Assembly: GCA_030248065.1 (NCBI GenBank)
Contig: JASAMV010008138.1
Span: 1 to 64,000, forward strand
From: Rhynchonema sp. JSB1_4
Taxonomy: Eukaryota; Nematoda; Chromadorea; Monhysterida; Xyalidae
Length of the DNA stretch: 64,000 nt
Direction: 5' to 3'
Both the position numbers and the translations under genes were made by a program. The notes under the pieces are model-generated. The model saw only the letters and a program-made list of their open reading frames with translations, did no database searches and was not told the DNA's origin. Positions 24,201-36,509 of the stretch are shown here, piece by piece; within the stretch, counting starts at the first letter, position 1, and every line of letters starts with the position of its first letter.

Positions 24201-26042
24201 TGGTGCATCTCGACCTGCGCACGAGTAACGTAATGATCGGCAAGTTGGAGTATTCCATAAGTGACGCGGGACTGCGCGTGCTCACACGGATACCGATCAA
24301 AATAGGCGACTTTGGACAGTCAAAGATGCTCTTCAAGGACTATTACGACATTCTGCATCGAGGTTAATATGGCTCTGTTTTGACGCTTGTTCATGTCACC
24401 CAGATTGTACTCGAGCTTTGCGGGACTTGGTCAATGCGAAGCAAAGAATACCATGAAACGGGTGTTGAAACACTCGACCAATTCCACAAGTTCACATTTG
24501 AGCTGGTCGCAGAGTCGCACATGTGGTTAACGACCGTCGAGTATCTTTGCAGCGCAACTGGCACCACCGCCATCCGACGCAGACCCGTCCGCTGAAGCGC
24601 CCATGCCTCCGCCCGAGCAGGAGCCCTTCAAATTGATGCTCCGTTGGACAGCACCCGAAGTGATGATGTATCGGAACGATGAGGAGGAGGAGATTCATCC
24701 GGTCATACACGAAAAGTCGGATGTCTGGTCGTTCGGGTTGTTGGCCGTTGAAACGTTCAATCATGGCAAGATGCCATATCTCGGTCAGTTCAGATCAGGT
24801 AGACCCAGACGCTAGAAGGGGACTGCAAGTGGAAATTGTTGGGAAGCGGGTATCCGACCAAAAAGAAAAAGTCCAATATTAGAACCCCGGGGGATGTATG
24901 TGGAAAACTCCGGTACGTGTAGTCAGCTGGCCACTTATGTAGCATCGATCGTGAGTAAGGTTGTCGAAACGTTGCTGTCATGTCACACCATTGGCTGGTG
25001 CTACGATCGTCGCCGTGTGGCAGTGTACCCGTACTGTATAAACATATAGGGTGGAATTTTCAAACGAAAGGTCAGTGGCGAAATAAATTGAAAGGCTAAA
25101 AAAAACTCCCCCCCCCCCACCAAAAAAAACCCAAAAAAAAAAAAAAAAAAAAAAAATTCAACAAAAACCCATAATTATCCATTACTCGAAGCGAAGCATG
25201 AATCAAACATTCAATCTTGCAGATGTGTGGCCGGCGGACGTGAACGTGCTGCCCGATCAACTGCTCTCGTACTTGGAAAGTAAGACACACACGCACAGTC
25301 AAACAACATTCGCATTCCAACTGCTCCAATTCTCTATCAAATGTAATGTTTCACACTGACAATCAGGTTCGCGTCACAGCAAGCCCGACGAGATGCCAAC
25401 AGCGTTGTACGACGTTCTGTGCACTGCGTGTTGGCAGTTTGATCCCGTTGAGCGACTCACGTTCGGACAATTGACCGAAACGCATCTGAATCAGGTTAGA
25501 AGTGGCACTACACCTTCACCGATGATGGCCTGGTGTACCTCCGAGCCGTGATCGTCACAAGCTCGCGTTAAGGACCAATCAGTGATCCTATTGTCCGGTT
25601 CTGTTTGATGAAATCCAGTTCCACATGGGTCATCGTCAATGATACCAAGCGACACGAGGGTTATTACACAGAAGGAAATGCACTATCAGTGCAGTACAGT
25701 GTTGGTCTGTTTCGTTCTGCTCTCTCACAGTGACCGAGGCGCCAGTGCTCGTCAGTGCGAACGCCTTTGGCAAATGTTCCTCCACGAAAGCACGGCTGCA
25801 GAGAGGCGAGGGCAGAACCACTGCAAGCAGTGCACTGGCAACACTTCCTAATTCGAGCTATGTGCATTCATTACCCCATTTGACACGCGCAGATCTATGA
25901 CGAAGAGCAATACAAGGATCAATACGATTCGGGCAGCGAAATTGACGAAGACGAGTTTGACGATGGGTACTACCCCAATACGGACACGGTGAGCAGCAGC
26001 AGTCGCAGTTACTCGGCCAGAGAGTATGATGACGACATGTGA
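21243..26042 (+). CDS. Src-like SH3-SH2 tyrosine kinase with unusual active site
   Basis: Fourteen exons (21243-21428, 21747-21831, 21895-21997, 22111-22206, 22269-22387, 22597-22749, 23037-23213, 23311-23390, 23681-23869, 24164-24362, 24553-24783, 25223-25279, 25367-25494, 25893-26042) sum to 1,953 bases, giving 650 residues. SH3 lies at about 97-155 (ICGYEAEDP, WTYAANMED). SH2 lies at about 158-250 (WFAGN, GTYLVRER, LLKHYKL). The kinase domain lies at about 285-560: glycine loop GGGAFSDVYAG, Lys in VVVVVKMLK, catalytic loop HLDLRTSNVMI, DFGQSK, WTAPE, DVWSFG. The usual animal HRDLAARN reads HLDLRTSN: catalytic Asp and Asn are kept, Arg is lost. The DFG-to-APE segment is about twice normal, with a Pro-rich stretch (LAPPPSDADPSAEAPMPPPE). 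The N-terminus lacks Met-Gly for myristoylation, and the acidic, Tyr-rich tail differs from the usual Src tail. Membrane or receptor signalling is inferred. Confidence 0.9.
25105..25157. repeat. Low-complexity poly-C/poly-A tract in a kinase intron
   Basis: A run of about 10 C followed by A-rich runs (about 20 uninterrupted A near 25133-25156) lies in the intron before the exon at 25223. It may be the 3' tail of a retroposed sequence, but no element body was identified upstream. Confidence 0.7.
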
Positions 26043-26771
26043 TTTTGATCTTGCTTTTAGACTGTCCATTGCTGTAGTTTGTCATCATTTCGTTCTATTT
26101 ATGGGCAAAAGATTGCTACATACAGTATACCCGTGTGTTCGTCAACGCAAATCGTCAACTCGGTCGTCAACTCAAGCAGCCCTGAATGAGCGCGAATGGC
26201 ATCAGGGCTGAGTTGACCTTGTGCGTTGGAGACATGAAACCCAAAACATGGGCTGCTTGAAATTAGAGCGGGTTCAGAGCAGCAGTCGATGGTTTCTGCA
26301 CCTACTGTTCCGAATATAATGTAGGTGCGATAGCATCACGACTGGAAAAAAATTGCTCGGATTTTTTTCAGTTGTGCATATGGAGTACAAACGTTTTTGT
26401 GCACTTCATAATTATTGCACGATTTAATTAGTGAATACAGAAATATGTACATTACAATGTATGTAATTATACAAATAAAGTGACCATTCCATGCAATACA
26501 AAATAAGACTGCAACTCGAAGATTTTCACTGTCTAATAATGCTCAGAGATTCAAAACTTTGTCACAATTCTCATAGAACATGCAAACCGGTAAAATTCCA
26601 CCATGGAGGTCAGAAAATTTTTTACCTGTGCAAGGCTGAGTCGATTGTAATCAACGTCTCATCGAGTCAAATCTCGAAGGTCTGCTAAGTGCGCAAAAGA
26701 TATGTACCGCAGTGGAATTCAAAACCGAAACACGGTGTTCGTAAACGGCAACAACAACACGTCATAAATGC
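26043..26771. other. Convergent intergenic region between kinase and thyroglobulin-repeat genes
   Basis: Both neighbours end here. AATAAA at 26474-26479 is a candidate kinase polyadenylation signal, giving a 3' UTR of about 450 bases. A short inverted repeat around 26160-26215 (GTCAACTCAAGCAGCCCTGA and its partner TCAGGGCTGAGTTGAC) could form a hairpin. Nothing else is supported. Confidence 0.5.
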
Positions 26772-27946
26772 TCAACACCATTTCCTAACTGGATCACTTC
26801 TGATTCGATTCTGTGCCTCCACACATTGCCAGTATTTCTTCATTCTTTCCAGAACATTCTTTCTTGGTATTCTCTCTAGTTCGACACATTCGGGCGCCAA
26901 AATCTTGTTGATGCCGAGTCCGGTCTTGGCGTCAGCACAATAACAATCGCAATACGGCTGTGCCGCACTGCAGTGACATTGTTTGCGCTTGAAGGCACCT
27001 GTGAAACATCAGATGACGGTTATGGTGAATGAGAGAAGACTAGCCCGGGCGAAAACCGTCACCAAAGATAGTATAAGTCATTGGGGAGTCAGCAAAACTA
27101 CCCAGGGCACCCCTGCATTACCGAGCAGCCGTGTACGAATTTACCTACAACTCGACTAAATTTTGGAATTCAACTGCTGCTTGCGGGAACGTGAGCCCGT
27201 ATCAACTGTTAATCTAACATGCGTGCCTGGTTTTGCAAAATTTTGGCCACAGGAGGTGTCCACGTCTAGCTGCCGAAAGTGTGGACAATTGGCAGTTTTG
27301 AGACCACCAGGCCGGTTTCGGGTTGATGTTTCAATGCAAGGTTTCCCACCTGACTTGGTGCACTCAGGCATGTACGGCACGATGTCCCTTTGCTCATCGA
27401 TCGGTTTCAACATTTCGTCGTGAAGAATGTTTTTCCCATCAACATATTGTTGCTGACATTTGCTCAGCTTGATCACCGCGTCTGCAAACATTGTGGCGAA
27501 ATTCGTGCCGTAAACACTTCAATCGTGGACAATTCAGTTCAAGGCCTGTTCATCTACGTACTTTGTTATCATGCCCATTCTGATTCCGACAATCAACAGA
27601 AATCATCATAATACAACTAGTCAGGTACGTTATTTACATATCCATTCGTGCACCAACCGGGTCTGCAGAATGCGAACAGGGCTCGTTTCGAGAACGGGAA
27701 TGGCTGAGTACGGTAACGACCGGTCTTCTGATCGATGCAGAAACATTCAATGTGATTCTTGCCCTGACACGACATGCCCTCCATGCGCGATTCTAAATGT
27801 GTCAAACTTTGTTTTCGCTCAAAAAATATATGATCCTCCACATGTGTGCAAGAAACGTACTGCCCTTTAATTTTTTTTCTCAAATTTCAAAAATAACCTG
27901 ATCTGCATTTGATCGAAAACAGCAGGATCATAATTATGAGCCGCAT
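26772..27946 (-). CDS. Secreted protein with two thyroglobulin type-1-like repeats
   Basis: Four exons on the minus strand: 27946-27898, 27864-27658, 27481-27350 and 26998-26772. They sum to 615 bases, giving 204 residues and a TGA stop. The start MRLIIMILLFSIKCRS looks like a short signal peptide. Each repeat shows part of the thyroglobulin type-1 pattern, where a CWCVD-like core precedes a Gly. Repeat 1 has SCQGKNHIECFCIDQKTGRY. Repeat 2 has KCQQQYVDGK, then YMPECTKSG, KQCHCSAAQPYCDCYCADAK and TG. The Trp of CWCV is replaced in both (CFCI, CDCY). Members of the family include protease inhibitors and matrix proteins. Both repeats are divergent, so inhibitor activity cannot be assumed. The last intron ends ATGTTTCACAG, carrying the recurrent word. 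Confidence 0.75.
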
Positions 27947-29007
27947 CAAATTTCCGCCATTCATGGGATTATGATGAAAATCCTTTTTGTTTAGCATTTC
28001 GTCGATCTAATGAACAGTATGAAAGGAAGTAAAAGTGACTGAATGTTTTCCCCATGGTGTTTCATTTGATTCTCTTCGTTTGTGCTTGTGAGTGTCTGGC
28101 ATCATCAACACCGTAATTATCGTACTTTGTACCCGTGCCTGTCTCGTATCACTGCTGGTGCGCATCAAAACGCCATAAACAGCTTGTGCGAAACAAGGAA
28201 GGAAAACTCAATAACCTGACCTGTAGTCACTTTTCTGTACCATTTTAGATAGCCCAAGCTGCGCGGTAAAAATGTGCCAGACTCGATAGACATTGAAAAA
28301 ATGCGCAAAACGTGACTTGAGCACATAAAAACGGAGATGTAACCTTATCAGACGTTTGAGAATAATCAGTATGTCAGCACAGGGGAAAGGATTGGAGACA
28401 GAAAGCATATGTGATGACGTGGGGAACTTGCATGTTCGATCAATTTTCTGTCCCATATTTTTCTGATTGATCTCTAAAGGTGTTTATCAGCGGTGTGTTT
28501 TTGTTGCTGAGTGCACAGTCTGGCTGCTTGTTTGTTACACGAAACGAGAGTGAAAATCACTGTCTCAGCACCATTTCACGGTCACATGGCATGGCTTCAG
28601 ATTAGGTTACTGTAGGCGGCAGTAGCATTATCCGATGAATCATCTATAGCAGAAACGGATTATCAACAATTCATTTATTATTAGTTTCTCCGCGTCTTTG
28701 TCCTGGTTTCTCCGCATATTAATCGTGTCGGCGCTTGCAATTTGGGGCTTCTTGCGATGGGTAAATCACGTTGATGCCCCTGATAAGACTGCAGACTTTC
28801 TAATCGCCTATAATTTGCATAACAACGTCGCTGCAGTACGGAAGTCTGGGTGTCTTTCTCACTGTCTGCGTCTGCGATCGCGTTTTCTGTTCGCACGGCA
28901 AGCCGCAAAACATTGTTGATCAGCTGATCTGCCAACGTGAGTCGAGAATTGATAAGTTCACATTACATTTACAGATAGGTATGTATCCTGTCATTGTGCG
29001 TCATTTA
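27947..29007. other. Intergenic, no gene recognised
   Basis: A minus-strand open frame at 28681-28935 is the longest here, but it shows no family match and no good splice context to the thyroglobulin-repeat gene. No repeat or RNA is seen. Confidence 0.4.
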
Positions 29008-29472
29008 CAGGGTTGGGCAAAAAACGTCAGGGTCGTTTTTCGTTTTTTTTAAATCCTGAATTTCCTTGATTTTCCCTGATTTTGCAGGGAAAGCACCCTG
29101 ATTTTCAGTGAAAATCAATTTTTTTTGTCCCATTTTTTCAAAAAATTTTCGACCAATTTTTACTTTGTCGAGATACGTCGATACACGGAGTTTGAGTTTC
29201 AATGATGACCCCGGCCAAAGTTGGTCCCATGATCCGGGTTTGATATGGGATGTTAACAACTCGCTAGAAAAGGGTTGAAACCCGTTTATTTTGCCTCAGA
29301 ACACATAGAATTACCCCATTTAACCACGTTTTCTTCCCAACAGGAGCGTTTTCCGACTTTTTCAGGTCATATTTCGGCCATCTGCGCGTTTTTAAAACAA
29401 AAAAAGGTTTTCTTAAAAAAAACTTTTTAAAAAAAACGATTTTTTGAAAAAAACGTTTTTTGCCCAACCCTG
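29008..29472. mobile_element. hAT-like MITE with CAGGGTTGGGCAAAAAACG ends
   Basis: The termini CAGGGTTGGGCAAAAAACG at 29008 and its mirror at 29472 are flanked by a perfect 8-bp duplication, GTCATTTA (29000-29007 and 29473-29480). Inside are A- and T-rich tracts near both ends. The element at 56601-57227 shares the same ends, so they are one family. No transposase is present. Confidence 0.9.
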
Positions 29473-29480
29473 GTCATTTA

Positions 29481-31077
29481 TACATCACTAAATGAAATCT
29501 CTAAAATGTCGTGTGTTTATTGTTGCCGACCATCGCAGCAAATAATAATAATAATGAAGTTATTTAATAAAATTGGCATTTATTTTCAGTAAAATCCGAA
29601 ACGGTTAACTTGCCGGTTTTGGATTCAATTTTGATTTACGCAAATTCCGTTGCTTGATATAGAAAGTTCATCAACAACAATCCCACAATGCTTCTCAAGC
29701 CATTGGTTGAGCTTGGTTGGCGCCCACGGTGGTTTATCGGTTTGTTTTCAACAGTTGTTGTTTTGACTTCCGTGTGACCTAAAAATGTCCACTCGGGGAC
29801 AAACTGGGTCGCCTATATCTCCCCAATCTTTATTTTCTGCCAAAGTGTGTTTTTCACGTGCATTTCGCTTGTCTGTCTGTGGGCAAAGGCAGCATTTCAG
29901 ATTTTGGGTCTTCACAAGCACGGAGAAATTCGACTGCTCTCGTATTCAAAGCTGGGGGAAATTTAGTTTTAAGCATTGGAATTTGTACGGGGCTGATAGC
30001 CCGACTTGTTGTTTGTAAATTTTCAAAGTACGAACCGGCAACGGGAAATGCAAAGAATCCATTTGCTTTGAAAATATGTGCCAGGTTCGTGCGGCCTGCC
30101 AGGTTTCGAACAAATTCATTCAAGCCAAAATGTGCCAACGAAGGCGCCATTGTATGCCCTTTTCTTGTTCCACGATTGCGTTGCCCGATCAATTCGGGCC
30201 CTACGAGAGGTTTACTTTCAAATGCACTTATTGTTAGGTTTGGGCTTACACAAAGCGTGTTGATAGGGGTGAGGGTAGCCTACGCTAAGCCTAACCCTGA
30301 AAGTGAACTGTCTGGCCGAGCCCCAATTGACCGGACCCCTCGGCCCCCCTTTCTAGGAGAATATTGTCAATAGTACCCTTCTGAACATATCTATTTTTGG
30401 AGGCCTGGTTTTCGTCGCTGAATCCTTGTGACGCTCAAATTCGTTGCTATGCTGATTTTTATTATGCTCCCACGCTCCTGAGGCACATGCATTTGATGGA
30501 ACACACACCTTTATACAACAATCTGTCATGAACTTTCAGGAAGTTTCTTTCGAAAGGTGACCGACCTTATTGGAACACGCTTTCTAATAACCATACTTGT
30601 TAATATGCAACCACGTGACAGTCTCTGTTCGTGCCATCTTGGCTCACTGCCATTGCACCCCTCGTGTTTGCAGGTGCGCGCATGTTTTGGTGTACAAGTT
30701 CTTGTACTCAATAACCCTACATATACATACATATACAGTATGTATAATTTATTATACGGAAAGCATTTGCGGTTGCTCGTTACACAGAGGAAATCACTGC
30801 CCCGTCATCAATTTACGTCAACGCGCTCAAAATTGGCTTAACCACGTGGCCGCTTGCACATGATGTTTATTATAGCTGTCTGTAAAACCGGAGGGTAATT
30901 CTATTATTTAGATGGCCAATTACACTATATACCTTTGCGTGTTACGCGGATCATTTCGGAGCTGCAAGCACCTAGCCCTGCGTTGGGTTTGCACATGCGC
31001 TTACTTTGGTTCAACACACCTGCATGTCCCATGGTTCTGTCCGAGCGAACGACGATTTAACAAAAAAACACCACTTA
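29481..31077. other. Intergenic, no gene recognised
   Basis: About 1.6 kb upstream of the hormone gene. Open frames on both strands around 29850-30370 overlap each other and carry no family motif. No clear inverted repeats or RNA genes were found. Confidence 0.4.
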
Positions 31078-31359
31078 GGGCTCCACCAGATAGACCCGAA
31101 ACCCGAAACATAATTTTTTTCTATGTCCATGTTTCGGGTTTCGGGTTTTGAAAAAAAACCGAAACCCGAAACATAAAGCACGATAATCGAAAATGTTTCG
31201 GTCTTGCCACTTGTAGCTGACGTGAACAACTTATACAGTCAGTCGAAACATTTTCGATTATCATGCTTCGTGTTTCGGGTTTCGGGTTTTTTTTCAAAAC
31301 CGAAACATGGACATAGAAAAAATTTATGTTTCGGGTTTCGGGTCTATCTGTTGGGGCCC
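31078..31359. mobile_element. TTA-flanked MITE built from CCCGAAACCCGAAACAT palindromes
   Basis: The ends GGGCTCCACCAGATAGACC at 31078 and their mirror at 31359 are flanked by TTA at 31075-31077 and 31360-31362. The arms match almost throughout, through blocks of CCCGAAACCCGAAACAT and ATAATCGAAAATGTTTCG. TTA duplication and G-rich ends fit PIF/Harbinger. Its internal CGAAACAT copies are counted apart from the genome-wide word. Confidence 0.85.
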
Positions 31360-32063
31360 TTAGACACTATAATAGGGTTTGTTCAGTTTGATCAAGAGCC
31401 AATGTCTTCTAAGATTTATGTATGGATGACTGGACAAGACACAGCACGTACGTCTCACTCACCACAACTGTCCCAGACGGCGAGCTCTGCTTGCAACCAG
31501 ACTGTTATATCCGTACTTCACACTTTATGCTCCAAATTGGTTCCACAGGGCATCCTTATTGTTGTGGTGCGCAACGAGCAAAGGAACTAACTTTTTGTTT
31601 ATGACGTCAGAAGCGATATATTGCTCTTTGCGAATCCCAGGACACGTGCAGTTTGGTTACGGTACCTATTACATATGACCCATGTAGTACTGTAGCTTAG
31701 GCGCAAAATGTCGCCAATATGCATCGTGTCATAGTATGTTATATGGTCTTGTGAAACATCAGCACTGCTTGTGATCAACTGATTGCTCATTTATCAGGCG
31801 ACAATCTGTTTTCATTTAACGAGGCGCCACTCTGACCCAGCACGTGGCCCGTTCACGTGGTCAAATTTCTGTTATCAAACAGCTGCATTCATCACGTGAA
31901 GCCTGTGACGGTGACGTGTAGTTGTTTTGAAACAGCTAGAAGTCTTTATCCGAAAGCCGCCCACACGTTCTATACTGTGAGTTTGGTTTGAAAGCAATTA
32001 CATCATCGACGTTATCATTCAGCAGCATTCGCACACAATTATAAAATCGCAATCAACACGAGA

Positions 32064-33266
32064 ATGTACGGGCTAATCGTGTCAGTGTTCGTGTTCTATC
32101 AATACTTGACCAATTGCAATGTCAACGCCAATGAGCATCAAGTGCACCAACAATTACGTACCAACAGCGCGCCGCCTTGCTTCGTCAGGCAATACAACTT
32201 CACTGTTGAACCGGTCGATGAGAATGGGCTCAGGTGCAGGGGTGAGATCAGTGTGAACGCCTGCTATGGAGCGTGTGAAACATTTGAGGTCAGTTACATT
32301 TATATGATGTATACATATGTATGACGTTTTGTTATTTTTGAACCACGGGGCGAAGTTAATGTTAGACAGTTAGTTAGATAATTGAAAGTGGTGGGCATGA
32401 TTACGATACAAACAGTGGTTGTGTGTGTGTGTGTCTGTGGGACCAATGTGGGCACCACATTAAAGCAGGCACGTGTGGTGACACTCCCTTCACTCACCGA
32501 CCACCTAGTGCCATTGAGCGTACAACTTGCGGATGATGCAAAATTTTCAAGGTTAACACGGGGTTTGCCACAATAATTTTCCCACAAAGAGGACAGGCTG
32601 GCGTATATCGACACAATCATGTACTCAATCAAATAAAACACCACAGCACACACAAACCATAACTTCAGTTCGGCACGCACCAATTCCCCGCACGCCAAGG
32701 TTCGTACCATCGTTGTTTGCACGACGTGACGCGACAGAAAGTGATCACGCTGACAGACTGTGACGAGGGATTCGATGTGCACATGAGGACATACACCATA
32801 CTCGAGGCGGTCACTTGTGCTTGTCAGAAGTGGGTGTTGTTCATTTTGTTTGGCTGATCGTTTACTGGTTTACACAAATGCACTCAACTGACACTGAAAC
32901 AACACCACAAAGTAGGTTGCAGAATGCGTGCCGAACAGTTCGCAAGACTTATCATCCTCAAGGTGGTTTTACTGCAAGCAAGCTATGCGGCTATGTAGAT
33001 GCCCTTACCTTGTTCACGGACGGTGCACCAATCTGTGCATACAGTACATCATTGAAAACGCAGTTGTATGTAGTAGTTCACAATGATTTCATCATAGCTA
33101 ACATATTTGCAGATGTGATAGTACGCTGACGCAGTGCACATCAAAGCGCAGTGGTGATACGACAACAAAGCGCAACGGCGTTTTCGGCAATTTTGTGCAA
33201 CCTGCCACCAATCGAAGAGTCGACAAACTGAGAGCATTCCTAAAACAAAAAATATATTGGGACTGA
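32064..33266 (+). CDS. GPB5: Glycoprotein hormone beta (thyrostimulin GPB5)-like cystine-knot hormone
   Basis: Three exons, 32064-32288, 32669-32829 and 33113-33266, sum to 540 bases, giving 179 residues. The N-terminus MYGLIVSVFVFYQYLTNCNV is a signal peptide. The cystine-knot pattern is clear: PPCFVRQYNFTVEP, LRCRGEISVNACYGACETFE (family motif C-x-G-x-C), YHRCLHDVTRQKVITLTDC, and AVTCACQKCDSTLTQC (family CxCxxC). The NFT sequon in the first part could carry sugar. The spacing fits the beta subunit of thyrostimulin, which pairs with GPA2 and signals through an LGR-type receptor. Bursicon and other knots fit less well. A basic tail of about 40 residues after the last Cys is longer than usual. 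No alpha-subunit partner is seen here. Confidence 0.8.
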
Positions 33267-34447
33267 CTTGATAATACAAATTATGTGTCCTTGTCTTGTA
33301 CATAATATCACACTTGTTACGACTCAAATAATGTATGTTGCATATGATGTACTATTTTCTGTAGTTTTATTTCATCATTTTCTTAGTTTCGTTCCCAATA
33401 TGGTGATTTGTCAACATCGGGTTTTTCACACACTGAACAGGAGTTTCCGACAAAAGAAGGACAACCTACAATAAGGAACACATATGCTCAAAAGATCTGT
33501 TGATCATCTGATCAAAAAATTGATTTCTTGTCATTTTGTACAAACTTATGGTTCGTTTCATTGTTGTTGTTGTTTTGTGCCTGTTGGTCCTACTACGATC
33601 TCGATACAATAATATCCCGACGAAGTCCTAATTGATATTGAAAAAAAGAAAGAAAAATCTTTGATAAAACTGTAAAGTTGCAGTCAACATTTCATAAACG
33701 TTTCACCTGAAGTTTCACCAGCAATATATTCCAAAAAAAGAGCACGGTGAAAATCTGACAGAACGACTCAATCAGCATCAGAACTTTGACCCGCGCTCCA
33801 CCAGTGGTTTACACGACGAAAAGAACAACATCCATAGTGCCAAAATCTGCTCGCGAGACAAAAATGTGAACATATCTTGCAGGTTGACTGCACAAACACA
33901 GAAATCACAGTGCAGTATTTGAGACACACAAAAGCACTGGAACGTTGATTTGTGGAAATACGAGAAAACGGCTGGAGCCGGTCCCACCGACAAGTGCAGT
34001 GCATGAATTAACAGAGTTGTTTTGTGGTAAGGTTGGGGGTCGTAGCTCATTATCGGATGGCAAGTTTGCGAGGCATAGGCGTCAACGGAGACCACGATCG
34101 GTATGGAATGGCTGTGGGTTACGGTAGACACGCTGATGTGCTAAGGCAGCCGTCTTTGCCATCAGCCATCTGCCAACAATCAACGAATTACGTTCCCCCA
34201 AATTGATCTGACAAGCAGAGAACCTCTTACAAGAATAAATCGCCATAAAAACAGTTTAGGGATGCACAAGACTGCAGTAGTTATGTTGCGTGCTGTGTTT
34301 AAATAACAAAATTCACTGACGTAATAGAAGCTCTGCACAGGGAAAAATAAGACAAGACAGAACTCCTTGTCCATACATACACAGATTATACAAACAAATG
34401 AACAAACCGAGATAAGAACTCGATCCGAATCAATGCAAATGTACAAA
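33267..34447. other. Convergent intergenic region
   Basis: About 1.2 kb between the hormone gene and the minus-strand membrane-protein candidate. No gene, RNA or element is recognised; the open frames near 33768-34131 overlap in both directions without support. Confidence 0.4.
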
Positions 34448-36509
34448 TTAGTGCGGTTTATCGAGCGCCATGTATCGGTAGAGTTCGTTCTTGGACTCAG
34501 GCAATTTGCGGCGGAACAAATAATGCGACAGACCAGATGATGCCCAGTCACTGTCAGCCTGTTGTTGTGCGCGCACAGTCGTATTTACATTCGCGTTTGA
34601 AACATCAACGGGCTGAGACGCCGATGCGCTGTGCTGACGTGACTCGGGTGACATTGATTGCTTGACAATCTCGGTGAGATTCAGACCACCAACACCACCG
34701 GCGGAGGAGTGTGGAATCGTTGACTGTTGTCCGTCGTGGAATTGACGGCGAAACGGCGACACGGGCGTACTGTGGAACTCTGCAAGGGTCGCGACTCTGT
34801 TTAGCGAAAACAACAAAAGTGTTTTGAGGAGAGTTCTAAGACTGCCAGAGTTACGCATGTGCAGTAGAGCTATGCGTGCACGTGCATTGTCCGGTTTTAG
34901 AGAGCCAGCTAACTTTGCCCAATATCCAGTATAAACTTTGCTGAACGCAACTCCAGTGCTCGAAATTTCTCATTTTTTCTTTAGTCGATATTCAGAGTTC
35001 GTGATTTTCGAACAACCCCTGCAATCGAAGACGAATCGTTGAAAAGTATCAGGCTATCAATCCAACCAGTACTGTGGCTACTTCCGAGGGGGAATACCAT
35101 ACTTCGCGGCCAGGTCATTTGGGAGGGGGGGGGAGAAATTTTAGGGCAGATACTGTACTACACTAATCTCGAGATGGGATTGAATTGCAAATTGCATCGG
35201 GCAAAATGCGAAAAAATCTGAATCAAACTCATCACCCACCACCATCGGTCGCAAATTCGTTTCCTCGATTTGGTTGCAAGAATTCCATGCCGGTCAGCGT
35301 TTTGTTTTGACGCAACTTGCGTTTCGGGCTCTCGTTTGCCGATGGGGGAATGTTGTGGTCATCTTTCGACCTGAAAAATAATAAATCCTACTTGGTGCTT
35401 TTACGGTTTGAGAATATTATCAACGCACAGAACATAAAAGGTCATACCAACATTTGCCGCATGCCAAATATTGCTTGGGCTCCACAACGCTGGTAAAAAC
35501 ATGTGCGAAACATCTGTCAGAAAACACGGCCCAATCAAAACCAGGCAACCGCGTCACGAAAAGTTGAAACCGCTCAAACGACTTACTCATTAACGTCCCC
35601 CCAATCACCGAATAAGAATTCTTTCACCGAGTTGCTCTTGTGCACGAAATATTGCTTGGTTGTTTCAATGGCCATACTTTTTAAATTTTGACCATCTTTC
35701 CTTCAATCAGTCGCAAAGTAGATAATTCCAAAATCACCAAATTTACACAACATTCAGCATTGTAGTTACCAAACCACCGCCACTTGTGTACTTGCATCTA
35801 AATGACGTCAACAAGCGAAAGTGTCTGCCCGTCTTCTGAGAAGCAACAGATAAGAAAACACTGTAGAAGTCGTTATAGCCATGTTGGTTCAACAGAGTTT
35901 ATACAAATCAACGATACAACGGGAGCAAGCTGTGTGCTAGATAACGGCTGAGTTCACTATTTGCATTGGCTGGACTAATTCTAATGTCGTCAGAGCAAGT
36001 CGCATGAGCGCAAGAAATACATGGCATTGTCGAGTCGTCTGTTATCTACATTGGAATAAGCACTGTTCCTGCGGCCAAGGCAAACAAAAAGGTCAGCAAG
36101 TGACCAAGTCACGTGGAATATGGGTGCTGTAGTCGTTCGCCCTCATTGTCATCCAACATTGCAAATTTGAAGTTCAACCTGAACGGGTGCACACTCACAT
36201 TGATGACATGAACCCTGGACCTGTCGGGCTGCCAACTTCCAAGTCCGCATATTGATTGCCGCTCGAGTTGTCGGACAATAAATCATGGATTTGGTGCAAA
36301 TCACTCGGCATAGACGTCGAGTTCTGTCTGAAATTAACCAAGACCATGATATTGATACCATTCAGATCCCGCAAGGGATAGACAAAGACAGAAATAGTGC
36401 AAACTACAACGAACCGCATCAGCGTTGAATAGGAGGCGAGAAAGCTGGGTGGTTTCCACCAACAGCTGGTGTTGGGCAGGGGACTGTTCGGGGGCTCATT
36501 GCTGGACAT
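34448..36509 (-). CDS. Unidentified membrane-protein candidate, exon structure incomplete
   Basis: Plausible minus-strand exons are 36509-36199, 35654-35587, 35513-35452, 35369-35236 and 34796-34448. The first begins MSSNEPPNSPLPNTSCWW and contains a hydrophobic stretch (TLMRFVVVCTISVFVYPL) that could span a membrane, followed by an NST glycosylation sequon. The second and third join in phase to give FGDWGTLMNVSHMFLPALW. The fourth begins with a hydrophilic SKDDHNIPPSANES. The fifth is a Ser/Gln-rich tail ending YRYMALDKPH and TAA. The 36199-to-35654 and 35452-to-35369 junctions do not keep phase, so exons are missing or misplaced, and these could even be two genes. I do not recognise the family. 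Confidence 0.4.

Noticed and set aside
28681..28935. Minus-strand open frame as an extra exon of the thyroglobulin-repeat gene
   Set aside because: The gene already has a signal-peptide exon at 27946, and this frame shows no Cys pattern of the family.
29785..30373. Overlapping open frames on both strands near 30 kb
   Set aside because: They conflict in strand and frame, carry no recognisable domain, and have no clear splice sites.
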